From Kaistia hirudinis (GTDB taxonomy: Bacteria > Pseudomonadota > Alphaproteobacteria > Rhizobiales > Kaistiaceae), in assembly GCF_014196455.1 (NCBI RefSeq), contig NZ_JACIDS010000004.1, positions 682,001 to 746,000 of the forward strand: a stretch of DNA of 64,000 nt. Direction: 5' to 3'. Below the pieces are notes generated by a model. The model made no database searches, was not told the origin of the DNA, and saw nothing but the letters and a program-made list of their open reading frames with translations. The number at the start of each line of letters is the position of its first letter. The first letter of the stretch is position 1. This document shows, piece after piece, positions 17,892 to 26,521 of this stretch. Both the position numbers and the translations under genes were made by a program.

Positions 17892-19721
17892 ATGTGCATC
17901 GGGTGTCACTGGGCCATCTTCCGGGACTATTTCCCGGCTGCGTCCACGTCGAATGCGGGCGGGCTGACGCGCCGCCAGGCTCTGCGGGGCGGGGCGGTAT
18001 TCGCCGTCTCGGCCGTTGCCGCCGCCGGCGCGGTGCCGTCCTTCGTCGCCGAGGCCGTCGCGGCCGAGGACGGTGAGGCCGACATCGTCTTCAGGAACGG
18101 TCCCGTCTACACGGTCGATGGCGCCAAGCCCTGGGCGCGCGCCGTCGCGGTCAAGGGAAAGCGCATCGCTTATGTCGGCGACGAGGCCGGTGTCGCGGCT
18201 CTCGTCGGCCCGAAGACCCGCGTCGTCGATATCGCCGGCAAGATGCTGATGCCCGGCTTCGTCGAGGGCCACACCCATCCCCTCGTCGGGGCCGCGCTCA
18301 CCCGGGGTGTCGATCTTCAATTCGACACCCGCGCGGAAATCCTCGCCGCGCTCCGTGCCTATCGCGACAAGCTCGGACCGGTCGACATCGTCCGCGGCTT
18401 CGGCTGGCGTTACAACGCCTTTCCATCGGCCGGCCCGCGCAAGGAAGACCTCGACGCGATCTGGCCCGATACCCCCGTGATTCTTGTCGGCATTGACGGG
18501 CACGGCGCCTGGGTCAACTCGCAGGCCCTCGCGCTCGCTGGTGTCACCAAGGACACGAAGGATCCGATACCGGGCTTCAGCTATTTCCAGCGCGACCCGG
18601 CGACGGGCGAGCCGACCGGCTTTCTCGCCGAGCCGCCCGTCATGCTGCAGGTGAATAACGCGGTCGAACCCTTCAGCCTCGACTATGTGGGCGATGCGCT
18701 CGCGGAGTGGTTTCCCAAAGCCGCGGCCGCCGGGATCACGACCCTGTTCGACGCCGGTATCCAGGTTCTCCCCGATCCGGAGGGGTTTGCTCTCTATACG
18801 CGCTTCGAGCGGGCTGGAAAGCTGCCGTTCCGGGTGATCGGGTCCTATTACCACAACAACCGGGCCATCGATCCCCTGCCGGTCATCAAGGCATTGCGGC
18901 GCGAGTTCCAGTCCGAGCTGGTCAAGGCGTCGGTGCTGAAGCTCAACATGGACGGCGGCGACAATGCTCACACGGGCGTGTTTCTGGCCCCTTATGCCGA
19001 CCGGCCCGACACGAGCGGCGAGCCGCTGCTTTCCCCGGAACTTCTGGCAGATATCGTCAAGCGCGCCGATGCCGAGGACATCGACATTCATGTCCACAGC
19101 ATCGGCGATCGGGCGACGCGGCTCACGCTCGATGCGGTCGAGGGGGCGATCAAGGCCAACCCGCCGCGCGATCGCCGCCACGCCATCGCCCATCTGACGC
19201 TGGTCGATCCGCAGGACGAGCCGCGCTTTGCCGAACTCGGCGTCATCGCGCAGTTCTCGGCGCAATGGGCGGTCGCCGATCAGCCCTGGCAGGTGGTTAC
19301 GCGGACGCGTCTCGGTCCCGAACGGGCCGACAATGTCTATCGGATCGGATCGATCCAGCGCCAAGGCGGCGTCTTGTCCTTCGGCGCCGATTGGCCGGCC
19401 GCCAATTCCTACAGCACCTACAAGCCGCTCGACGCGATCGAGATCGCGACAACCCGGCGCGAGCTCGACAAGCCGCAAGGACCGCAACTGCCGCCCTTCG
19501 ACGAGGTGATCCCCCTCGACGTGGCCTTGCGGGCGGCAACGATCGGCGCGGCCTATCAAATCCGGATGGACAGCGATGTCGGATCGATTGAGGCCGGCAA
19601 GCTGGCCGACCTCATCGTTCTCGAAAGGAACCTGTTCGAGGCTGCCCCTCAAAACATCCACAAGACCAGGGTCCTGATGACGGTCATGAACGGCAAGATC
19701 ACGCATGAGGCGCGTGCCTGA
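17892..19721 (+). CDS. Tat-exported amidohydrolase (YtcJ/N-substituted-formamide-deformylase-like), copy 1
   Basis: 609 aa metal-dependent hydrolase of the amidohydrolase-3 group. The N-terminus MCIGCHWAIFRDYFP is followed by a twin-arginine signal LTRRQALRGG and a hydrophobic stretch ending near AVAAE. The beta-sandwich and barrel follow: FVEGHTHPLVG (HxH metal site), VGIDGHGAWVNSQAL, HVHSIGDRATRLTLD, AIAHLTLVDP and LSFGADWPA. The C-terminus LADLIVLERNLFE closes the sandwich. GAGAGGAG lies upstream of the ATG. It is followed after 62 bp by a paralogue. Family members cleave N-formyl or other amide bonds; the substrate is unknown. Confidence 0.88.
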   Translation: MCIGCHWAIFRDYFPAASTSNAGGLTRRQALRGGAVFAVSAVAAAGAVPSFVAEAVAAEDGEADIVFRNGPVYTVDGAKPWARAVAVKGKRIAYVGDEAGVAALVGPKTRVVDIAGKMLMPGFVEGHTHPLVGAALTRGVDLQFDTRAEILAALRAYRDKLGPVDIVRGFGWRYNAFPSAGPRKEDLDAIWPDTPVILVGIDGHGAWVNSQALALAGVTKDTKDPIPGFSYFQRDPATGEPTGFLAEPPVMLQVNNAVEPFSLDYVGDALAEWFPKAAAAGITTLFDAGIQVLPDPEGFALYTRFERAGKLPFRVIGSYYHNNRAIDPLPVIKALRREFQSELVKASVLKLNMDGGDNAHTGVFLAPYADRPDTSGEPLLSPELLADIVKRADAEDIDIHVHSIGDRATRLTLDAVEGAIKANPPRDRRHAIAHLTLVDPQDEPRFAELGVIAQFSAQWAVADQPWQVVTRTRLGPERADNVYRIGSIQRQGGVLSFGADWPAANSYSTYKPLDAIEIATTRRELDKPQGPQLPPFDEVIPLDVALRAATIGAAYQIRMDSDVGSIEAGKLADLIVLERNLFEAAPQNIHKTRVLMTVMNGKITHEARA

Positions 19722-19783
19722 AATCGGTGCCGCCAGCCTCGTCCACGCAATAGATTTAACTAGTCAATCAAGGAGTAGCGACG

Positions 19784-21613
19784 ATGTGCATCGGGTGCCA
19801 CTGGGCCATCTTTCGGGACTATTTCCCGAATGCTTCGGCGTCGAATGCGGGCGGGCTGACGCGCCGCCAGGCTCTGCGGGGCGGGGCGTTATTCGCCGCC
19901 TCGGCCGTTGCCGCCGCCGGCGCGGTGCCGTCCTTCGTCGCCGAGGCCGTCGCGGCCGAGAACGGTGAGGCCGATATCGTCTTCAGGAACGGTCCCGTCT
20001 ACACGGTAGATGGCGCCAAGCCCTGGGCGCGCGCCGTCGCGGTGAAGGGAAAGCGCATCGCCTATGTCGGCGACGAGGCGGGTGCCGCGGCCTTCATTGG
20101 GCCGAAGACCCGCGTCGTCGATCTCGCCGGCAAGATGCTGCTGCCCGGCTTTGTCGAGGGCCACATCCATCCGCTCGTGGGTGCGACCATCACGCGCGGC
20201 GTGGACCTGCAGCTGAGCACGCGCGAGGAAATCCTCGCCGCGCTCCGCGCCTATCGCGACCGGATCGGGCAGGCCGATATCATCCGCGGCTTCGGCTGGC
20301 GCTATTTCGCGTTCCCGGCGACCGGTCCGCGCAAGGAGGATCTCGACGCGATCTGGCCGGATGTGCCGGTGATCCTGCTTGCCATCGACGGGCATTGCGG
20401 CTGGGTCAATTCGCAGGCCCTGGCACTCGCCGGCGTGACCAAGGACACGAAGGATCCGATACCGGGCTTCAGCTATTTCGAGCGCGATCCGAAGACAGGG
20501 GAGCCGACCGGCTATCTGGTCGAGGTCCCGGCGATCATCCAGGTCAACAACGCCGTCGAGCCGTTCAGCAAGGATTACGTCGCCGCCTCGCTTCGCGAAT
20601 GGCTGCCGAACGCGTCTGCCGCTGGCATCACCGCCGTCTTCGATGCCGGCATGCAGGTGATGCCTGAGACGGAGGGATACGACATCTACATGAAGGCGGA
20701 GCGGGACGGAAAGCTGCCCTTCCGCGTGGTCGGCTGCTACTACCACAACAATCCGGCCGTCGATCCGGTGCCGGTGATCCAGGCCTTGCGGCGCCAGTTC
20801 CAGTCTGAGCTGGTCAAGGCGTCGGTGCTGAAGCTGAACATCGATGGCGGCGACGCGCAGTACACCGCCGCCATGCTCGCTCCCTATTCCGACAAGCCGG
20901 AGACAAGCGGCGACACCTTGCTGCCGACCGACATCTTTGCCGACATTATCCGGCGTGCCGATCGGGAGGGGATCGACATCCACATCCATTCCTATGCTGA
21001 CCGCGCCACCCGCCTGTCGCTCGATGCCTTCGAAGCGGCGATCAAGGCCAATCCGCCGCGCGACCGCCGCAATGCGCTGGCCCATCTGATCCTGATCGAT
21101 CCGGCGGACACGACGCGGTTCGGCAAGCTCGGTGTTGTCGGGCAATTCTCGGCGCAATGGGCCGTGCCCGATCAGCAATGGCGCGATGTCACGAACGCGC
21201 GCTGGGGCGAAGCCCGCTGCAACGCGCTCTACAGCATGAAGTCGATCCTCGACCATGGCGGCATGCTCTCATTCGGTACCGACTGGCCGGCTGCCGGCTT
21301 CTCCAGCACCTATCGTCCGCTCGACGCGATCGAATCCGCGATCACGCGTCGCGAACTCGATAAGCCAGACGGCCCGCAACTGGCGCCGGCGGGTGAGGCG
21401 GTTACTCTGGAGGAAGCGTTGCGGGCCAGCACGCTCGGGCCGGCCTGGCAGATCGGCATGGAGCGGGAGATCGGCTCGATCGAGACCGGCAAGCTCGCGG
21501 ACCTCGTGGTGCTCGAACGCAACCTGTTCGAGATCGCGCCTCAGGACATCCACAGCACGAGGGTCGCGATGACGGTGATGAACGGCAAGGTGACCCACGA
21601 GGCGAAGGCCTGA
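19784..21613 (+). CDS. Tat-exported amidohydrolase (YtcJ-like), copy 2
   Basis: 609 aa paralogue of the preceding gene, in tandem. It keeps the odd MCIGCHWAIFRDYFP leader, the LTRRQALRGG twin-arginine motif and the metal block EGHIHPLVG. It differs at one active-site block: HIHSYADRATRLSL replaces HVHSIGDRATRLTL, so the usual IGD is YAD, which hints at a different substrate or weaker activity. AAGGAGT lies seven bases upstream of the ATG. The first ~400 bp are nearly identical in DNA to copy 1 while the rest has diverged clearly, suggesting gene conversion at the 5' end. Confidence 0.88.
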   Translation: MCIGCHWAIFRDYFPNASASNAGGLTRRQALRGGALFAASAVAAAGAVPSFVAEAVAAENGEADIVFRNGPVYTVDGAKPWARAVAVKGKRIAYVGDEAGAAAFIGPKTRVVDLAGKMLLPGFVEGHIHPLVGATITRGVDLQLSTREEILAALRAYRDRIGQADIIRGFGWRYFAFPATGPRKEDLDAIWPDVPVILLAIDGHCGWVNSQALALAGVTKDTKDPIPGFSYFERDPKTGEPTGYLVEVPAIIQVNNAVEPFSKDYVAASLREWLPNASAAGITAVFDAGMQVMPETEGYDIYMKAERDGKLPFRVVGCYYHNNPAVDPVPVIQALRRQFQSELVKASVLKLNIDGGDAQYTAAMLAPYSDKPETSGDTLLPTDIFADIIRRADREGIDIHIHSYADRATRLSLDAFEAAIKANPPRDRRNALAHLILIDPADTTRFGKLGVVGQFSAQWAVPDQQWRDVTNARWGEARCNALYSMKSILDHGGMLSFGTDWPAAGFSSTYRPLDAIESAITRRELDKPDGPQLAPAGEAVTLEEALRASTLGPAWQIGMEREIGSIETGKLADLVVLERNLFEIAPQDIHSTRVAMTVMNGKVTHEAKA

Positions 21614-22006
21614 GTTCCGCAGCTATCGGGAGCGTTCGGAGAGCCGCTCGCTGTAACTGGCGGCGGCTATCCGTTCGCGTCCGATGCGGACGTTGATGGA
21701 TTCTTGTTGTCCCGGGGCAGGCATGCCGAGCCGAGATGAAGGGCGCTGCGGCACCTTCTTGCCGTCGGACGGGTCAAGCCACTCCGCACTCGGTCGACGA
21801 TTTCATGCCAGTCGGACGACCATTGGGCGGCAATTGGGGTGACGGAGGCGCGTTGGCGCAAAGCTCCGGCGGATACGCAGTTGGCCCGTTCGGAGATCGG
21901 GCCAGCCGCCGGCAACATTGCGCGTGGCCAGGATCGTCGGGCTCGAAACGTCCGGTCAGTCGTCGCGCCACGACCCGCCACGACATCCTTGGGTATCTGC
22001 GCTCGA
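21614..22006. other. Non-coding gap between convergent operons
   Basis: About 390 bp between the amidohydrolase and the convergent quinone-reductase gene. No frame with a recognisable product and no strong U-tailed terminator was seen. Confidence 0.35.
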
Positions 22007-22600
22007 CTACGATGGAATGCCCAGGACCGCCTGCCGGACGCGGGCGAGATGGCGGTTGCGTTTGGCCATGCTCACCGAATCCATCTTGTAGAGCGCCAGG
22101 AAGCTCGTCCGGCAGCGCATATGGCAGACCGATCTGAACCCACGCAGCAGCGTCCTCCGACCCGGCTGTCCCATGACCCAACTCACCAGCGGCGTCGCAC
22201 CGCAGGTCGTCAGTACCATCAGCCGCCGGATATTCGTGAGATTCGGGCGTGATCCCCGATGCGCGGTCGGCATCTTGAAGGCAAAGCCGGGGACCATGAC
22301 CCGCTCCAGCCAGCCCTTGAGCATGGCCGGCAGGCCATACCACCAGGTCGGATAGACGAAAACCACCATTTCCGCCCAGAGCAGACGAGCGGCATGCTCT
22401 GCGAAAGGCAACAGATTCGTCGCCTCGTCGTGATAGCCGCGCCGTTCCGCGTCGCTCATGACGGGGTCGAACTTTTCGCCATAGAGATCGATCTCGTGGC
22501 AGGCGTGATTTCCCTCGTGAAGCGCCGCGACGACCACATCACGGACGGCGGCGGTGAAGCTGTCCGCGCAAGGATGGCAATAAACGACGAGGACGTTCAC
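22007..22600 (-). CDS. Flavodoxin-fold NAD(P)H dehydrogenase (quinone) family protein
   Basis: 197 aa, soluble FMN/FAD oxidoreductase of the NQO1/MdaB type. The start is a GTG at 22600 (VNVLVVYCHPCADSFTAAV), which overlaps the stop of the upstream gene as GTGA; the longer upstream frame is Arg-rich artefact. Key blocks are the first beta strand plus phosphate-contact loop YCHPCADSF, EIDLYGEKFDPVMSD, VFVYPTWWYGLPAMLKGWLE (FMN loop, nearly invariant in the family) and VMVPGFAF. Last gene of the ECF-transporter operon. Confidence 0.88.
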   Translation of the reverse strand: MNVLVVYCHPCADSFTAAVRDVVVAALHEGNHACHEIDLYGEKFDPVMSDAERRGYHDEATNLLPFAEHAARLLWAEMVVFVYPTWWYGLPAMLKGWLERVMVPGFAFKMPTAHRGSRPNLTNIRRLMVLTTCGATPLVSWVMGQPGRRTLLRGFRSVCHMRCRTSFLALYKMDSVSMAKRNRHLARVRQAVLGIPS

Positions 22601-23043
22601 GACGACGCGCCGTCCTTTGCCACGGCTCCGGCGTCGGACGCGGTACCGTGATAGTCTTCCACGGCTAGGGCCGTATCGAAATATTCGCGCCAACTCAGGA
22701 TTTTGCCGTCCTCGAGGTCGACGAGGATCGCGTCGGGCGTCGAACTTCGCGCTCCGTCCCGTCGTCGTGTCACCGTCCAAAGCCACTCGAGGGCGAGTTT
22801 GCTGCCGTCGGTCGAAGCGAAGGCGTTGGTGATCGTCACGTCGAGATCGCCATATTCGGAATGAAAGCGGCGTATGGTTTCCGGCAGCGCCGCATAGGGC
22901 ACGCGATTGCCGGGCGCGGTGAGCACGCCATCGGGATGCCAGTCGGCGCTGGCGGCGCTGAAATCGCCGGTCTTCCAGGCATTCGCCTGGCGCTCCAGCA
23001 TCGCCATCAGGCCGTCCGCATCATTGAACGCACGCTCGCTCAC
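22597..23043 (-). CDS. SnoaL/NTF2-like protein
   Basis: 148 aa. The pattern LERQANAWKTGDFSAASADW, DGVLTAPGNRVPYAALPETI and ILSWREYFDTALAV is that of NTF2-like SnoaL-fold proteins, small alpha+beta cones acting as cyclases, isomerases or binding proteins. Start is a GTG at 23043 that overlaps the ecfT stop codon (GTGA), and its own stop overlaps the next GTG start, so it is tightly coupled to the operon. Its presence next to an uptake system suggests it handles the imported compound or a derivative; the reaction is unknown. Confidence 0.8.
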   Translation of the reverse strand: MSERAFNDADGLMAMLERQANAWKTGDFSAASADWHPDGVLTAPGNRVPYAALPETIRRFHSEYGDLDVTITNAFASTDGSKLALEWLWTVTRRRDGARSSTPDAILVDLEDGKILSWREYFDTALAVEDYHGTASDAGAVAKDGASS

Positions 23044-23867
23044 AGTACCGTTCCTCCCAGGCCCAAGCCGATCCGCGCGGCGATCGCCGCGATCCAGAAG
23101 AAGAGTGCACCGCCGATCAGACTGCGCTCCACGGCGGTCAGACGCTCGCGCCCCGGATGGAGCTGCGTTCGGTCCGCCGAGCCGGTGAAGCCGCGTGCCT
23201 GGAGCGCGATTTCCATCAGCTGCGCCTTGGCGAGACACCCGGTGATCAGCGGCACAAGCATCCGCCCCATGGCCAGGAGCTTGCGCGGGATGCCGAAGCT
23301 GTCGAGATCGATGCCTCTCAGGCGCTGGGCGTCCTTGATCGACTGGAACTCCTCCAGGAGCAGAGGCACGAAACGAAATGTGGTCGAGAACAGCAGCGCG
23401 ACACGGTAGGGCACGCGGAGCCGCGTGAGGCCCAGAACGATGTCGTTGGGTTCCGTCGTTGAAAATGCGAGCTGGAAAGCGAGCAGTGGCACCAGAATGC
23501 GGCAACCGACGACGAGCCCGAAGACGAGCCCCTCCACCGTGAACACATGCGCGCCACCGACGAATGGAACGGTGGCCGGCACCGTGAAGACGGGGTGAAT
23601 GCCATAGGGGCTCCACAGGCCCTGGATCACGCAGATCAGAGCCAGGGCAGGCAGAGTCAGCCGGACGAGCCGCCAGAGCGTCGCGGCAGGGGTTCTCGCC
23701 GCCAGCATCAGCGCAACGACCGTCGCCAGAAGCAGCGCCTGGGCGAAGAGGTTGTTCCAGACGAAGATCAGCGTGCTCGCGAGCAGAAGCCCGACCAGCT
23801 TCACGCGGAAATCCAGGGCGGCGAAGCGGCTCGGCGAAAGCTGGACAAGGGTATCCGTCATCGTCAT
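23040..23867 (-). CDS. ecfT: Energy-coupling factor transporter transmembrane protein EcfT
   Basis: 275 aa, membrane scaffold of an ECF vitamin/metal importer. Five or so hydrophobic helices in the N-terminal two thirds, then the coupling helices with the conserved arginine motifs: SIKDAQRLRGIDLDS (first ARG-type motif) and MEIALQARGFTG (second). Start ATG at 23867 overlaps the ATPase stop (ATGA). The C-terminal tail after residue ~235 adds one more hydrophobic segment. Partners are the fused ATPase at 23864-25633 and the S component at 25635-26411. Confidence 0.9.
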   Translation of the reverse strand: MTMTDTLVQLSPSRFAALDFRVKLVGLLLASTLIFVWNNLFAQALLLATVVALMLAARTPAATLWRLVRLTLPALALICVIQGLWSPYGIHPVFTVPATVPFVGGAHVFTVEGLVFGLVVGCRILVPLLAFQLAFSTTEPNDIVLGLTRLRVPYRVALLFSTTFRFVPLLLEEFQSIKDAQRLRGIDLDSFGIPRKLLAMGRMLVPLITGCLAKAQLMEIALQARGFTGSADRTQLHPGRERLTAVERSLIGGALFFWIAAIAARIGLGLGGTVL

Positions 23868-25633
23868 GCGACGCCTCTGACCGGAGAGACGACCAGCGAA
23901 GCGAGGGCTGCGGGTGACAAGGGCCGCCGCCCCGGCAGGGTGAGGCTCTCGATCGTCGAGGCGAAGCTGACGGTCTGAGGCGGCGTCAGCGAAGCCGCTT
24001 CCAGCGTCGGTCCTGCGTAGAGAACGTCGGCAAGCGGACCGTCGAGCACAACGCGGCCCTGCGCCATGACGACGAGGCGCTGCGCATATCCGGCAAGGAG
24101 ATAGAGGTGGTGCGTCACCAGAAGGACTGTCTTGCCGAGACCGTTCAGCCGACGGCAGATGTCAAGGATCGCCAGGGCCCCGCGCCAATCCTGCCCCGTG
24201 GTCGGCTCGTCGAAGACGAGCATGTCCGGACCGGAGGCCAGCGTGGCGGCGATCGCGACGCGCAGCCTGTCGCCCCGGCTCAGTGCGGCTGGATGGCGGT
24301 CGGCCAGGTCGACGAGCTGCAGCGCGGTGAGCGCGTAGTGAACTGCAGCATCGATCTCCCCCTTTGGTCGCTTCATGAGTTTCAGGGCGAAGGACACTTC
24401 CTCCCGGACGCTCTCGCAGAAGAGCTGCTGGTGCGCGTTCTGCGCGACGTAACCGATGCGTCTGGCGAGTTCGCTGATCTTGAGACCGGCGACGTCGGAA
24501 CCATCGACGCGCACCGTGCCGGCTGTCGGACTGAGCAGATGCAGGAAATGCTTGATCAAGGTGGACTTGCCGCAGCCGTTGCGGCCAGCCAAGGCGACGA
24601 ACTCGCCACGCCGGATCGCGAGGTCCACGCCACGCAATGCGGCCGTGCCGTCGGGATAGACATGCGAGACACCATCGGCTTCCAGCACCGGCGCGCCATG
24701 CCGGACTGGACGATCCGCCTCGGGATCGCCCGCTGCCGTGAAGTCGGGACGCAGCGCCGCAAACGCGGCGGGCGCGGCCTCCACCGTGACCGGCGCCGCA
24801 GGGCGAACCGAGGGAGCGAGCCGCTCCGCAACGGCCGCGAAGGCCTGCGCGATGTCGGGCGGCCTCACATTGTTTTCGCGCAGCAGCTCGACGTCGCCCA
24901 GCACGGCCTCGGGCGTGCCATCGCGAACGATCCGGCCTCCCGACAGGAGCAGGATGCGGGTCGCCGCCGCCGCCAGTTCCTCGCTCGCGTGGGTCGCGAC
25001 GATGATGGTGATGCCGCGCTCGCGGTTGAGGCGGCGCAACAACGCGAAGACATCGCGCGTGCCGACGGGATCGAGCTGGGACGTCGGCTCGTCGAGGACG
25101 ATGAGATCGGGTGAGAGGGCGAGCGCCGCGGCGATGGCGAGACGCTGTTTCTGCCCTCCCGACAGGCGGGCCGGGTGCTTTCGCTCCAGCCCGGCAAGCC
25201 CGACCGCGCGCAGGGCTTCATCGACGCGCACCCGCATGTCCGTCGTCGGAACGCGCAGATTCTCGAGGGCGAAGGCGACCTCGCCTTCCACGGTCGTCGC
25301 GGTGATCTGGGTCTCGGGGTCTTCAAAGACCATGCCGACGAAGGCCGCGAGCTTGTTCGTCTCCGTCTCCAGCGTGTCGAGACCGCCGATCCGTACCGAT
25401 CCGAAGAAGGTGCCGCCGAAGAACTGCGGGACGATGCCGTTCAGCGTCATGCAGAGGGTCGACTTGCCGGCTCCGGTTGCTCCGATCATGCCGACGAACT
25501 CGCCGGACGATATCGTCAGGTCGAGGCCATCGAGCGTCCTCCCCTCGACCCCGGGATAGGCGTAGGCCACGTGATCGAAGGAGACGACCGGCGCAAGCCG
25601 CCCGTCTCCCAGCCCGCTGTTCACATCCAGCAT
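23864..25633 (-). CDS. ECF transporter fused double ATPase (EcfA1-EcfA2 type)
   Basis: 589 aa with two complete ABC domains. Domain 1: Walker A GATGAGKST (~residues 54-62), signature LSGGQKQRLAIAAALAL, Walker B LIVLDEPTSQLDP. Domain 2: Walker A GRNGCGKST (~residue 345), signature LSRGDRLRVAIAATLA (LSRGD, deviant but usual in this position), Walker B MLVFDEPTTGQD. A ~50-residue Ala/Pro-rich linker joins them. One base separates its ATG from the S-component stop. It energises the EcfT/S complex. Confidence 0.92.
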   Translation of the reverse strand: MLDVNSGLGDGRLAPVVSFDHVAYAYPGVEGRTLDGLDLTISSGEFVGMIGATGAGKSTLCMTLNGIVPQFFGGTFFGSVRIGGLDTLETETNKLAAFVGMVFEDPETQITATTVEGEVAFALENLRVPTTDMRVRVDEALRAVGLAGLERKHPARLSGGQKQRLAIAAALALSPDLIVLDEPTSQLDPVGTRDVFALLRRLNRERGITIIVATHASEELAAAATRILLLSGGRIVRDGTPEAVLGDVELLRENNVRPPDIAQAFAAVAERLAPSVRPAAPVTVEAAPAAFAALRPDFTAAGDPEADRPVRHGAPVLEADGVSHVYPDGTAALRGVDLAIRRGEFVALAGRNGCGKSTLIKHFLHLLSPTAGTVRVDGSDVAGLKISELARRIGYVAQNAHQQLFCESVREEVSFALKLMKRPKGEIDAAVHYALTALQLVDLADRHPAALSRGDRLRVAIAATLASGPDMLVFDEPTTGQDWRGALAILDICRRLNGLGKTVLLVTHHLYLLAGYAQRLVVMAQGRVVLDGPLADVLYAGPTLEAASLTPPQTVSFASTIESLTLPGRRPLSPAALASLVVSPVRGVA

Positions 25634-25634
25634 G

Positions 25635-26411
25635 TCAGTATCCGGCCATCGACGCCTTGGCGAGCGGCGAGCGGCGAAGCGCGCTCACGACGCCGACGCC
25701 GACCAGCGCGCCGATGGCGGTGAAGGCGAGGCGCTCGATCGCGATGATCGGGATCAGGACCGGCCAGACTTCGGCGGGCCATGGATTGGTGGCGAAAGAG
25801 GGGACCCAGTTGAGCTGGATGCCGGCGGTCGAACCGAAGAAGAAGACGATGAAGAAGCCGACATAGGTCTTCAGCCCAACGCCGCCATTCCGGATCCGGT
25901 CAATGCTCCAGTTGCGAAGCTGCGGTATGGCGATCAGCACCAGGGCGACGTCGATCGTGATCACATTGCTGAGCCACAGCGGGAAGCTGATGCCGAACGA
26001 GAGCGCCTGCCAGAGATAGAACAGGTTGGCCGCCAGCGTGATGATCCACGGCACAAACCAGAGAGAGCGGTTGGGGTACGTCACCATGCCGACGGCGAAT
26101 GCGCTCATTGCGCCCATCAGCGGCGCCCAGGGTCCCAGATTCGTATAGGGCGCGATGACGCCGCCGATCAGGATTCCGATGGCCGAGGCGATCGGCCCCG
26201 CGATCGGTCCGAGCAGCAGTCCGAGCAGCGGATGAATGGCGTCATGCAGCGGCCAGCCGCCGCCCATGCCTCCGACGACGATGGACGCCGGCACGAAGGC
26301 CAGGATGGCCACCAGCGCCGCCATGAACGCGGTGTAGGATACCGGTGCCCCGCCGATTGAAACGCCGGCGGATACCTTAATGACCCTCGGTTGTTCGGTC
26401 TCGAATGCCAT
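25635..26411 (-). CDS. ECF transporter substrate-binding (S) component
   Basis: 258 aa, highly hydrophobic, about six helices. Gly-rich stretches such as HPLLGLLLGPIAGPIASAIG and APYTNLGPWAPLMGAMSAF are typical of S components that pack against EcfT. It leads the operon followed by ATPase, EcfT, SnoaL-like and quinone-reductase genes. No riboswitch was recognised in the 110 bp upstream. The vitamin or metal carried cannot be assigned; it does not resemble BioY, ThiT or RibU strongly by eye. Confidence 0.75.
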   Translation of the reverse strand: MAFETEQPRVIKVSAGVSIGGAPVSYTAFMAALVAILAFVPASIVVGGMGGGWPLHDAIHPLLGLLLGPIAGPIASAIGILIGGVIAPYTNLGPWAPLMGAMSAFAVGMVTYPNRSLWFVPWIITLAANLFYLWQALSFGISFPLWLSNVITIDVALVLIAIPQLRNWSIDRIRNGGVGLKTYVGFFIVFFFGSTAGIQLNWVPSFATNPWPAEVWPVLIPIIAIERLAFTAIGALVGVGVVSALRRSPLAKASMAGY

Positions 26412-26521
26412 TTGCGCGCCCTGCTTTTCCCTGCCACGGCTTTGCGCCGCTGCAGGATGTTGCGAACTTTCGGTTCGCCCTCAAAGCATCAATTCTCGCG
26501 CAGGCATGGACCGAAAAGGCA

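Noticed and set aside
17277-19706. 809-codon antisense frame across the first amidohydrolase
   Set aside because: Antisense shadow caused by GC3 bias; Arg/Asp/Gly-rich, no domain, and the plus-strand gene is well supported.
26412-26521. Possible riboswitch ahead of the ECF S component
   Set aside because: Only a minor CGAAC-TTTC-GGTTCG hairpin was found; no known vitamin riboswitch core could be recognised.
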